A stretch of DNA of 64,000 nt from Climacteris rufus (Eukaryota > Chordata > Aves > Passeriformes > Climacteridae). The translations under genes and the position numbers were made by a program. The notes below the pieces were generated by a model. It did not search any database. It was not told where the DNA came from and saw only the letters and a list, made by a program, of their open reading frames with translations. The DNA is taken from NCBI GenBank assembly GCA_013398175.1, contig VZRZ01004234.1:123807-187806 (forward strand), given 5' to 3'. This document shows, piece by piece, positions 1 through 12,420 of this stretch (within the stretch, counting starts at the first letter, position 1; the number at the start of each line of letters is the position of its first letter).

Positions 1-3000
1 TACATGAAGTATTAAGTGCCTCAATGAGACTCCTGCTTCCTGGGTTCAGCAAGGTACTCCACCAAAGTTGTTTCTGGGCTCTTTTCAAGATGTATGGATG
101 TTTCAGGGGTACAGCTGAAGAAAGATCTCACAGGCATGCAAAAGATTAGTGACTGGCCTGGACCCCATAGACAGGAGATATCAGTCATGTCTGCACTTGG
201 GCTTGAAAACACTTTGATGTTTCATTATTGTGTTCAGGCTTGTGCCCATTGCTCTCTGGTCCCCCTCATGTTGTGGCCATGACCTGATTCTAACTTGGTT
301 GCCATCCCTGAATTGAACAAGACCTAACTGTGCACTATGGTTGGAAGTGAAGGCCTGGCCCCCATCATTTTACTCTCTCTGGCACCATACTGCTGTGCAA
401 AATGAGTTAAAGTTGCTGACAGATCCAGATGGCTGGGTGTTGGTTAGAAATGGTTCTGTACAACCAAGGAATGCAGGAATCATGCCTTCAGGCATGGTTG
501 AAACAACCTGTAAGCATTCAAGTTCAACCCAACCACTCCACTCCAACTGCTGCAATCCCACATTTCTTCTGGAGTGGTTATTTGCAAGCCTACAGAGAAG
601 AAGAATAGTCCTCTGCTCTTTTGCTTTGATTTTTTAGCCAGACCTACCTCTGTGCCTGTTCCACAGATGGTCCCATAGGCAGGCAGAGCAGCAGACTTCA
701 GAGGGCAATGAGCTTTCATGAACCCCTGACTAGGAATAAAGTAGGCAGGAGCTGCTAACACCACTCCAGCCACTGGAGAAGATACATCAGTTTGTGGCTG
801 ACCCATTTCCCATTACATTCATCTCAAAAGGCATTTCTTTTATCTTTTGGGCTTTCAGAGAGGGGAAGAGAAGCCAAGCTCACAGGAAATGTCCTTTCAC
901 AGGAAGGATACAACTGGGTGTTTTTGGAAGCAGTGAATGAAGATGATTAATTATCACTCACTTTTTCACTCCATCAGATTAACAAGGGATCTGCCTGTCA
1001 TGCTGACAGTCTCCCTGCTCAGCCCCCTGTACACACAGCCTGAGTGGTGTGATTCAGTCTCACAGGCCACCTTCGGAAGGGAAGAAACAGAGCCATCAGT
1101 CAGCTGGACATGGCTCCAACTGTCCTTAATGCAGTACTCTCAGCTTTATTGAGCAGCACCAAAACATTTATTAAACACAAACACAGAAGCAATTGTTCCT
1201 AATTTGGCAAGGCTATCTGAAGAGTCAGAAGTCACAGCACAGATCAGCTTAATAAAAATGTTTCATTTCAGAAGCTAATGATCCCTACCTGACTATAAGG
1301 AACCTCATGAAGGAAACAGAAAAAAAAGTTAACTATGGCATTATAAAGAACTGTGGGACATAATATTAAGTATGAATTTCCTTTTTTTGATGCCCAGTTC
1401 TCCTTTGTGTATGTACCAACCAGGAACCACGTATCAGATAAAACAGATTATAGCTATGCCAAGGAAATCTGGGACCCTTAGTTGGGCTAATGGCCCAGCA
1501 AGCGTTAAAGCCTCATTAGTAATGACAATGGAAATGAATAATGACTGTAATAAATAATGAACACTTAGCTTTTAGATAAGATGCATTTTATTTCCCATTG
1601 TATGTGCCAGTAGTTGAGAGTATTTATAAGCTACAGTCACAAATGACTGGCTTGTGCTAAATGTAGCTTGGAGTAGGCAGACAAAATTTTCTTGGAAGTC
1701 TCTGGACCAAATTCAGTAGCAACATCAGCAATACTTTCAGCAGTACCACTCATCCCCTATCTGCATCAGCAATATGCAATTTAGTGCTTAGAGTATTTGA
1801 ACAAAATGGCTACAAGTGTCATAAAGTTTTGCACAGTGTCCCTCATTTTTGAGTACCAGGGGAGGGTGTAGGAAACCAGCAGGGAAACCACAAAAGGACC
1901 TGGGGAGGAAGTCTTTCCCAAAATCTGAAGGGCCTTGCATGGGGATGGTCAGGCACTGGGGCCAGAGTCAAGGGGCTGATGTTTTTTTCCCTCGGATAGT
2001 CTCAGTGGAAAAATGCCTTCCACACAGTGCCTGCCTGCCCTCCCCAGGGAATGTGCCACCTGCACAGGCATGTGGGAGAAGCTACCTTACAGAGGAGTGC
2101 TGTGGGCAGTGTTGGGCAGGAGTCACTGGTGTTTACTCCTCCAGATGCTCAAGGGTTTAAGCAGACCAGCTCTGGAGACACACTGAAATCGCTGGTCATT
2201 CAGTGGCACTTCAGCACTTGCAAATTCAGAATAAACCAGAGCAAGACTTTCCTGAAACTTGCCAGTCAATGGCACTCAATCCTGCAAAGAGGAGCAGTCA
2301 GGCAGCACTGCCAGCCATTGGAAAGTGTGTAGCTCACTTCTTTCCACTTGACAGAGTCCAAAATGACTTGGTGGGTTTCATTTTCCCTGCACCCAGGGTT
2401 ACTTTTTACCCACACACAAAAGAGAAAATATGCTGCTAATAAACCAGAACACTGGAAATATTTAAAATGAGAGGGCAGGGGTGGGAAAGTGGGGAACTCT
2501 GCCAGCTAGCTGTGGGAAAGTGGTTTTCAGCCTGTGATTTTCTTCATCACAGGCATATCCATGATTTCCAGGAAGGTGCATAAGCCCAGAAGCCAGGTGT
2601 AAGTCAACTGCAAATTCTCGTTTGGCTTTGATTTCCCCCTTGAAGTACCCCACAGGCCCCCCAGGGATCTCTGGCAATGGGTTAAAAGTTACTGTCCTAT
2701 CACTGTAGATATAAGAAAGGAGACAATGTCACTTGAGACGCCACTTTCAGAGCTGCTGAAGCCATAGGGAGCTGCTTCAGCGGCACGGGGGGATGCAGCA
2801 AAGATCTGTTTTCCATTGCTTGGAGCAGGGAGCCTATCTGGTACCATTGTGCTAAGCTGCTGAAGAGAGAGATGCTTGGCTACTACAAATCAGTGCATAT
2901 TGTCAAGAAAATTTGGAGTATACAGTTCATTTATTTAGCTGTTAAAGGCAATACTGATGCTTTTGGTAAGCAGAAAGTTTTCACAAAAAACTGGAGACTT

Positions 3001-3429
3001 TCAGCAGACAGAACTGCAGTTCCTGTGAGGACTATGCCTATGAAAAAAAAAGCCTCATTGGTAAACAGGAGAAAGGAAAAGGTCTGTTTGATTAGTGACT
3101 GCAACAATATCATTTCTAGAAAAGACTACAAGAGGGGCTACTCAATCTCAGATAACATTTGCTCTGTTGGCACGACCTGTTGTAAACCTTGAACAGTGAA
3201 CAAAATGTGGAAAGAGACATATTAAAATGTCAACCTGCAAAACCCCCAAGCAACAGGGAGTGTAATTACATGGAGAAGAAGTGCAAGGCTTTCTTGAAAG
3301 CCAATTTCTTTTCTTTGTACCCCTGTTCTTCTCGCAGTTTTGTGCTGTCTCTCTACCAAAAACTACATGGCCCTCACACTTAGCAGAGGAGACAGAGAAG
3401 TGGATGAGTTATGAGCAAAGCTGGCCAAA
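1..3429. other. Unique non-coding sequence
   Basis: No gene, RNA or recognised repeat is visible. The open frames here (up to about 108 codons) are rich in Leu, Cys and Ser, have no domain pattern and lie on both strands at the same places, as expected by chance. It is probably intergenic or intronic. Confidence 0.55.
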
Positions 3430-3563
3430 ACATAGGGATATTTAAAACCTGCCTGGATGCACTCTTGTGCAACCTGCTCCAGGTGAACCTGCTTTAGCGG
3501 GGGTGGGAGTGGACTAGATGACCCCCAGAGGTCCCTTGCAACCCCAACCACTCTGATTCTGTG
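3430..3563 (+). mobile_element. CR1 LINE fragment, 3' end
   Basis: This is a short 5'-truncated copy of the avian CR1 non-LTR retrotransposon, sense on the plus strand. It shows the usual 3' end: a stretch reading roughly 'body truncated in a few bases, GTGCAACCTGCTCCAGGTGAA', then TGGACTAGATGACC, CCAGAGGTCCCTTGCAACC, and a final GATTCTGTGG that is a worn octamer tail. Only about 130 bp remain, so no protein is encoded. The divergence from the family pattern suggests an old insertion. Confidence 0.85.
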
Positions 3564-6500
3564 GTGTTGTGATAAACAGAAGCAAGAACTTCTTAAAGCT
3601 CAATATAAAATTTTCAAATGCCAACAAAGAGCGTGAAAGAAAGCAGGTATATTTCTTATAAGCAACTGTTTCAGGGAGATGAAGCAGCTGAGATGGGTTA
3701 TGAAAGTGTCTGAGGATGGCAGCACCTAAAGGAAATAGTGTCATGACATTTCTTTAGACTCCCAAAGTCATTCAAAAGGTTAAACTGAATTTCTTTCCTC
3801 AGGCATTATACTCAGCAAAATCTCTAAAAGTAAAACTCATCACTGTATGACTGACCTTTCTTCTGATAAGGATTTAAAATATGCATTTCTAAGGCATTAT
3901 GTTTATGAAAGAAAAATCAGCTTTTGAGAAAAATTATTCACATGAGCAATATGGTTTATGGCAGTCCAGAGTCACCAGAAATAGTACTTTTCAAGACTTA
4001 AATGTAGGAAAGTACACAAAACCAGCTTTTGTTTTCCAGAAAAACTGTTTGCTAAAACAAAAGTGAAAATAAAATATATTAAAAACCTGCAATATAAGAT
4101 ATAAATACAAACTGAAATATAATATATATAAAATATATAATTATAATAAACTATAACACATATATAAGGTAATGTAATGAAAGACTATACAATAAAATTA
4201 TACGTATAGAAATAATTAAGCTATATTAAGGTATAATAGTATCAGTGTTTTCTCATTAATGTCTTTGTTCTTTCTCTAATAAAAGATGTACACCAATGAT
4301 CCAATTCTTCAAAAGAACTAATTTTCCAAGACAAAAGAGTTGCGAGAGTATAAAACCATCTCCCAAGAAATCCAAACCAAACCTGCCAAACTCTGTTTTT
4401 TATTGTATTTCTCTACACCAAAAATGTCTGCAGTGAATATTATCAAATTCAGTCTCTGTGAGAGATCCTATGAGCCATGTTTCAGCTCAGAAGAAATTGT
4501 TTTTCGTGTGAGGAGAGTGAGGAAGTCAGTGAAATCAGAGCATGATAATGGCCTGGTCTCCTAAAGTTTAGGTATAATATTTCCAGTAGGCACCACTGTA
4601 ATGTACTCTATTGAGGGATTCAGTGGACACGTTGGTAACCATGAGAACAAAGCTCAAGGGTTTTGTGTGGATACCTGAGGTGTAGCAACCCTAAAATAAA
4701 ATATATATTGCCCAGGATATCAGGTCAGTACACAGCATCTCTCCAAAGGCTTTTCATGAAAATTCATGGCTGTTTTGGAGCCTTTCGAAGTCTGGATTTC
4801 AGGAGAGCAGAGCTAACCTATGTGAGAAAGCTTACCTGAAAATTCAGTGACAGAGGGCAGAGCACTGGGCACCACATTTCCTCATGAACTGGCCTGACCT
4901 CAGGGAGGATGGGGCTAGAGAGTGACCCTTCCTACTGGGACTGCTGATGTTGGGGAGAAGTCCTGGGCAGGTGAGAAATGTTTCTCCAGCCTCCAGCCAC
5001 TGCTTGGCTGCCCCTGACCCATGGGGCCGTGGGATGGACATTGGACAGGAGATGGCAGCAGAGAAATGTTGTTGCAATGAACCTGATCACAAGAGGCAGC
5101 CTGGAGGCTGACTGGATCCCCTGGCACACCAAAAAGCATTTTTTAACTGTATGACATGCACCTTTGAAAATTAAACTGCAATAGAGGTCATGCACCCTCT
5201 TGTTCTCCACCCATCTACAGGATTTCTCCTGCAGACTAATTTTACTCAAAGTAAAGTAAAGCATGAGCGAAACTCAGTTTCAAGTGAGCAGGTTCTTTTT
5301 CAGTACAGTGCTCTTTACAAATTACTCTGTCAAGAAAATGTTCCAATTCAAGATTGAAACTCTTAATATCTGGCAGTGCCAACATTGTGGCTAATGCATC
5401 AGCACCCACTGAAGATGACGCAACTTTTTGGGGAAGTTAAGTTATTGCTGCCAATAATGTATTGCATTTCTCAGACCTCTTTCATTAGTCTACAAAAATG
5501 CCTCCTCCCCCAGAGGAATTCAATCAGCCTTTGGGTCTAAGAAGTCGGTGAGGGGCCATAGTGAGAACAAAGTACAAGCTCAAAATTCAGATCATTTCGG
5601 GTCTGATTTATCTCACTTGATGTCATCCTTCTATGTCAGCCTCTCCCTCTTGGCAATGAAGAGCAGCACTCCTCCTAAAGACATGCGTGAACCAGCTCTC
5701 TGAGAAGTGCCCACCTCTGTTTGGCTGGAGAGGAGGCTTAGACATTGACCTTGGATGAAGTGCCTGAAGTCTCAGTAGCTACGCTTACATAAGAGGAAAC
5801 CAGGAAATGGTGGCCTTGAGGAGCTATCAAGGCTGTGATTTTTAAATGTCTGGTCCAAAACACTCCAGTGAGGAGTATGGGGCATAGATGTCTTGGAAAA
5901 AATAAACAGCCTCAGCTGGCCTCAGCCCTGTGTTGCAAAGGAGACAGGGTGACCAAAAGCTGCAAAGATGTTATCCAATAAGTCTCCTCCTTCCAAAAAC
6001 ACACTGCTAAGTGAGGGACCAGAGAGATGCGTGCAACCAGCAAATATTCTCTCTGCTTCATTTAATCAAGACAGCAAGATTAGCTTTGGGATGAAACTAA
6101 ATCAATTTTCTGATGAAAAACCCTTGGAATTAAATTTCTATTAAGTATTTCTCCACTGTCTGATTTCCACAGAGATTTCAATTTAGTATTGCAAAAACTA
6201 TTATGAGCAAATACATTTTTCTTGCATATGACAACCAAGGTATTTTGATTGGGAAGTGATGTTAAAGTATTGTCCACAGTCCAGTTTCCTCATGTTCCTG
6301 TACTTCAGTGTCAGCAAAGCCAGCAGACAAAAAACCTCTTTCGACAGGTACTGCATGACACCCCCATGGAGACATGATGGTCCATCTCAGCAGACATCAT
6401 CACACCACAGAGCCAAAGTGGGGCAGAAGGGGGATCTGAAGAATTTCAAGTCTTTTTCTCAAAAACCTGATTGTTTTTTACCTAACAATTTTGGCACTTT

Positions 6501-7352
6501 CTTTGAAAAATGTCATAGGAAAATACCCTTTTGCTAGCAAGGTTTAGTTTGTACTCAGGACAAGTCTGTGTTATGGCAAATGTGCAGATGGGAACATGGC
6601 CCAGGCTTTCACTGGATCCAAGCTCCACAGCACTTTGTGCCCCTAATTTCAATTAACATCAGGGGGAACTGGGAATGAGTGGCACCAACAGGATGCAGGG
6701 CCCTCTAGCCCAACAAAGGTCTAGTTTATTGCATGCTTGACTAAGGATGGAGTACTGAGAGAGATGAGGAGAGCTGGAAATCCATCCATCACACTGCTGG
6801 TGCTCTCGAAGAGCTCCAATACAGGCAAATTCACTACAATCACCCAAAAGCAGAGCTCCATGCTGGACATTTGAAGGGCTGTCAGTTTCACCCTCCCTTT
6901 GCCATAGCTAAACTGCAGTTTTGATTATACCATTGCTAGGGGATTGTGGGGAAATCACACGAGCAGGTTCTAGGCAGGGTTCTGAAAATAACCATCCCGT
7001 AACCTCTCCATAGCAGCTCTAACACCAGGGCCTGCAAAAATCTATAAATAATCTCCTGTGAGGAACTAACATAGAAATTTTCCTTTGGATCACCACTGGG
7101 AGAGAGAATCTCTCATTCATTTTACATCCTTTTTAGTTTTCTTTCTTCTAAGAACTTATGGGGTTTTTTCCTAGATAGTGAGAGCTGCTCAGCATCAAAA
7201 ACAGAAATCATTTTTGAACAAGACCTGTTTCTTTAAAAAAAAAACCCTGGACTAAAGATACTGTTGAGGTTTAAAAGCAATTTGAAGACAGATGTAAAGA
7301 CATTCCCAAAAAATCTTATGCTCTCTAAAATGCAAGAGTTCCTGACTCTGAA
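3564..7352. other. Unique non-coding sequence with an AT-rich core
   Basis: Apart from the AT-rich tract at 4065-4233 nothing is recognised. Open frames are short (at most 110 codons) and overlap on both strands. No splice-flanked frame with a protein-like composition was noticed. Confidence 0.5.
4065..4233. repeat. AT-rich low-complexity tract
   Basis: About 170 bp consisting almost only of A and T, with many TATA, ATAT and AATAAA-like words and short runs of alternating AT. There is no regular repeat unit, so it is low-complexity DNA rather than a clean microsatellite. The AATAAA words are expected by composition and are not evidence for a transcript end. Confidence 0.75.
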
Positions 7353-7500
7353 CTGGCATTATAGGTTGGAAGAGATCTCAAGGATCATCTGGTCCAACCT
7401 TTCTTGGCAAAACATGGTCTACACAAGATGGCCCAGCACCCTGTCCCTCCAAATCTTAACTGTCCACTTTTGGGGAATCTACCACTTCCCTGGTGAGGTT
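7353..7500 (-). mobile_element. CR1 LINE fragment, 3' end, minus strand
   Basis: The plus strand reads ATAGGTTGGAAGAGATCTCA followed by AGGATCATCTGGTCCAACC and a region ending near ACCACTTCCCTGGTGAGG. This is the reverse complement of a CR1 3' untranslated end. The octamer tail is mostly lost. It sits directly beside a second CR1 end in the same orientation (7512-7622), but the two belong to recognisably different subfamily sequences, so it is not a simple tandem duplication. Confidence 0.8.
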
Positions 7501-7511
7501 ATGGTAGTGGT

Positions 7512-7622
7512 TTCAATAGGGTTGGAAAAGACCTTTAAGATCATCAAGTCCAACCATCAACCAGCACTGCCAGCTCCACCAGCAAACCATGTCCCTGAGC
7601 TCCACACCCACACGTTTGTTGG
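7512..7622 (-). mobile_element. Second CR1 LINE fragment, minus strand
   Basis: It begins TTTCAATAGGGTTGGAAAAG, continues with ACCTTTAAGATCATCAAGTC and CAACCATCAACCAGCACTGC, and runs to about CACACGTTTGTT. This is the reverse complement of the 3' end of a CR1 subfamily common in birds. It is truncated to about 110 bp and non-coding. It lies about 10 bp from the other copy in the same orientation, which suggests one CR1 inserted in or next to the other. Confidence 0.8.
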
Positions 7623-10600
7623 AGCAAGAGCTTCACACATCATTCACTTGCAAACTAAATAAAAGGGGGCATGCAGCTTTGAAGAGTGAAAGGAATTGAA
7701 AGGGTATTTATGTGAATATTACCTGTTGCCTCAAACTAAATATTGGGAAAATCCCCATGTCTTCTTTTTAAGATCTTTGTCAAGAGTGGAAATTTTACTG
7801 GCTGCATGCACCATATTTTTGGCTGGATGACAAGCTCTGAGAGAAATATGGGGTAGATCAGGGTAGATGGGGTGAACTTTTACTGGTCGATGTACAGGCC
7901 ACACAGCTCTGCAGTCCTGCAGGTTTCCTGTACCAGGGGATGACCCAAGTCATTTAATCACAAACACTGGAAAAGCAATCCAGTTCCTAAAACCCTCCAA
8001 CAGCTACAGCTCACAGATTTTTTTTGATCCCAAACACCTCCCAAAGCCCAAACAGAGACTCAGGCACCTTGGAGGTATTGTGCTGAGCCCAGTCAGGGCT
8101 ATGAGGTGAGGCTGGTTAGGGCCAAGATGCTTGGCCATGCACAACAGGCTTTCAAACAGCAGGATGAGTGCATGCATGAGTCTGCATGTATGTCCCATGT
8201 GCACAGACATAATGCTGTTGTCACTCAGCCCACGGCATGACTAGCAGATCCTTTAAAAAGAAACCACACACGCACAAATATTTTATGTGCATGCCTTATA
8301 CATAAGGCATGGGCCAAACGACTTGCCCACACAGTTCTAAAATCTACCCTTTTACTCCCTTTGGTGCCAAGGAAATGTTATTGACTACAAATGGTGACAG
8401 GAGAATTGCACAAGCCAGTCCATACGTATAAAAACCAGCAGGCTGAGCATAAATGTCTATTTGAAGGAATACAGATGAATCAGTAATGATATTAGAGTGA
8501 TTAGCCAACTGCCTTAATTGATATGTACGAAACCATATGTGCTTATAAGCTCACAAATGCTAACTCACGCTTATCACCATCTGCACAGAAAAGCCACAGT
8601 AAATTTCCTTTTCCTAAATGCAGGTTTGTCATTTTAAAAGAGATGGGTTGGGGAGGGTAGTGAAAGGCTGTGCCATGAAATGTCCTTCACCAGTAGCACA
8701 AGGGTCTCTCAGATCAGATTTATTTAGTGACTGTAATAGATCTCAGTTGGTGTTCAGGTCAGTGCAAAGACATGAGGGAAATTTAACAACCAGGGTTTCA
8801 AGAAGCAAAACAGAAGCAAGTTCTTATGAGAAATTATAAAGAAGGCCAGTTATACATTGACTCCCCTCCCTCTGCAGCTTTCTCCAGGCTCTTTCCTAGA
8901 GTTATATATGAACACACAGCTAAAGAAGGCTAAAGTAGAGCAAGTAGAAGCACCTAAATGACTTACAAGTCCACAGGCAAGTCACTGGTCACCACAACTT
9001 CTGCTGGAAAAGCAATGATGGCAGGCAATAGTTGAGTGTATTTTTCACAAAGTTACTGTGAGAGTCTCTGACTGTAGGTACAAGTTCTTACCTTGACAGC
9101 CAGGTAGAGTGGGAGCTTAAAGCTGAGGATCTATATACATTAATTCCAAGTGTGTTTTCCCATCCCTTGGCAATATAGATATGTTCCAGATCATCCATGG
9201 TCAAGGGCAATTGGTCATATTTCTGCTAATACAGCCAGGGCACAAAACTTCAGTGTTGAATCCAGGTCCATGCCTGACCCTAGGGAGGCAGCTGACATCC
9301 AACCTGGCATAAAGGCCACAACGTAATTTGGTCCTTCTGATCTAGGAGAGTGAATTTTGCATCATGTATTGGTTTTGTCAAGTATCAAGTGCCCTGTAAA
9401 GGTTATGGACAAATCTATGAAGATATTTGGGAGTTAAATTCTGCTTAAGATCAGGAGATAAGCGGGATATAGTGCTTATACATCGCCATGGCCTGAAGGC
9501 TAAGTCACTTGCTTAAGCAAGACAGCCAAAAGTTTTATCCTGGCTGTCTCCACAGAAAGATCCATCAAAATTTGAAGTGGTACAGCCTGCCATTTTTGAC
9601 TCAGGCTTCATACAGAAGACTATCAAGAGAGAAAAATTGATAAGGATCCTCCTGACACTTCTGAAACATGGAGGACATGCGTGTGTGACAGGGGCAGGTG
9701 AGTTACTCTCATTTTAAAAATCTTGACAGCACTGTGCATTAATAGTGTCATAAATATTGTATCTGTGCTGCAAAGGAAACTGAGAAGTTGTTATAATTCA
9801 GTTGTCACCATTGTGTGGGCACTGTGTTGCGTCTGGGTGACCTGCAGGCTCAGAATAATAACGAGGGTGATTCATCAGACCTCACCAGTGACAAAGTGGG
9901 GAGGGAGCATGTGATGGGTAAAGGCTTTGATCACATTAGACAACAGCAGCTGAAGGAAGGGTTGGATGAGAAGGTGCATGTGAAAAGTACGATTATTAGA
10001 CAGGTCCCAGTAGTTCTCAAATGACAGGGAATCCCTGGGTGCTGGCAATAAGTGTCAGTCACTGACAATTTAACAGACACGCCTGAAACAACTCACTCCT
10101 GAGGAGCTGAGAAACATCACAGGGGAGCAAATAAGCAAGAAACTGATACAGGAGCCCCCAACATGCTCCCATGCTACCTGATGCTTCATGCCACTTCACC
10201 TCAGGAGCAACAATGACTGGTAAAGCACAGCCAGCACGGCAGCAAACTACAGGCCATGGTCCAGCTTGGATATGGGCAAATTATGTTGTAGCAACAGAGA
10301 TACCAGGTCATGTTTGGTGGCCATTGGCACCTTGAGCATGTGGCTAAAGCAAAATAGCTTCAGTGCTTCCTGAGCCAGGCATTTGCAGAGCAAATTAGTC
10401 CTTTGGAAGCAGCTGCTCCAGAAAGCCCAAGAAACCGCCTCAGGTCTGAGACTCTTTGGGTGTTTTCTTCAGCTGGGGTATCCCACTTTCCCCATCTTCC
10501 TGTGCACAGCTGCCTCCAGTTATGGAAATCTGTACTCAGGATTTCACAAGTCCCAGAATGATGTAGCAAGAGCAAGTCATATGCAATTGCTACTTTGAGA

Positions 10601-12404
10601 AAGCACACTCAAAGCTGTCAAGGAGACGTGAACTTGGCCTCTGTCCCACGAAATCCACATACCGTGTAGTTTACCATGTAAATATAGCACATTAAGTCAA
10701 TTTAAAAAAAAAAGCACCTAATAGAAAGTAGTTCAGGAAGTACTGGTTTTACTGAAGGTGTTTAGAGGTGCAGGCATACATTAGCACCTTGCTCAGTAGA
10801 AGTTCACTGACCTTGGGGTCAATGCTAGAGCATGAGAAAAATGAAATGTACATGTGCTGACATCACCCCAAAATAGTGGCCTCAAAACCAAAGGAACTTA
10901 CTGTATTTTCACCCAACCATAGCTTTTGGTGTAGAGTCAACGTGAGTGTAAATCAGAGTAGCACCCATTAGAAGTACTGATGCATTTGAGTATCAGTAGT
11001 AAATATAGAGCCAGAATCCAATGAAAATTTTCAAAGACATTTGTGATTCCAAAACTCAGTTATATAAAAAAATAGATCAACAACAACAGAACTGTATGTC
11101 AATAGTTGCACTCTTGCAAAAGGGGACCAGAAGGAACTTGCGAGGTTATCCAAATCACCCTCACCAAGGAAATGTCAATGATACATTTACCAGCCCTACA
11201 AGGGCTTGTTTAACCTATATTAAAAAGCCTCCAGTAACTGCAAGTTAATTTGTACGCTTCCTGCCCTACAGACGTGGCATGGAAGTTGTTCTTTTTAGAG
11301 AGACTTTTAACAAATGTGAAGGCTGTTATCAGTCCTTCATTCTGGAGACTCTGTGACCCAGTTAGTTTAGTCCTCCTGTGGAGCCCATGTTTTTGAGATG
11401 TGTCAGCAGTGGTGTTCTCCTATGGATTCCCTCCGGCTGATTCCATTTGCTTTGAAGTGCAGCATCTAAAATCAATCTTAGAGCTGCAGCAGAGGCCCTT
11501 CCAGTGCTGACCAGAGCAGGAGGAATATTTACTTTGTGCTGCAGGCTAAACAGCTGTCTACATTCCCCACTGTAATACTTACCTCTTTCTTTTTTCATCA
11601 TATAGACAGAGTTGACTCATGTTGAACCTGCAATCCATGGAAAACTCCAGTCCTTTCTGCAGATTTGCTGAAAACCAAGTATTCTCCATTAGATATTCCT
11701 GTATAGGGGTACTTCTACCTGAGTGTGCTACCTTGCATTTTTCCTTCATGAAACTGACCCTCTTTATTTTCAGACCACACCTCCCATTTGGGAAGACTGT
11801 TATGAATTTCTGGTCCTTTCTTTCAGCATGTTAGCCTTCCCTCACAGGTTCATATAGATCATCCAAGTCATCAGTAGGAACACTGAACAGAGTTATGGCC
11901 CCATTATAGCATCTCTTCAGAGCATGTAATAGTTTCTAGTATTTTAATCTCTAAGAAAATCTAAAGCCATGACCAGTAACATTTACAGCTGCTACAGAAA
12001 GTGACTTACTAAATAACGACAAGTCAAAGGTACAAAGACATCTAGATAATTTTGTAAAATTGATTCATCTGAGAAGTATGAATTTAAACATGGCAAAGTG
12101 CAAATGACATCATCTTTGGAAATTAAGAATGCAGGTCACACCTGGGGGATAATGAAAGTAGAATTTCAAACTTAATCCAGTGAAGAGGGATCTTGAAGCA
12201 AAACCACAGCAGGGCATAACAACAACAGTTGCATAAGCAAGCAGTGAATCACAAAACAGAAAAAAACATCTAAGGAAGGGATCGTTTAAACAGTCAGAAT
12301 GTCTCCTCCGTAAACATTTCCCAAGCTAAAATTAAATTGACAGGTCATTTTTCTAAGACAACAGCAATAGAGTTCTTTCAGATAGTTTCCCACCTGTAAA
12401 GTGT

Positions 12405-12420
12405 CATATGATATCATATG
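12405..12420. repeat. 16-bp perfect palindrome
   Basis: CATATGATATCATATG is its own reverse complement. Its 14-bp core ATATGATATCATAT occurs again at 24267-24280. No function is evident; AT-rich palindromes of this length can arise by chance in 64 kb, and the recurrence is the only notable point. Confidence 0.7.
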
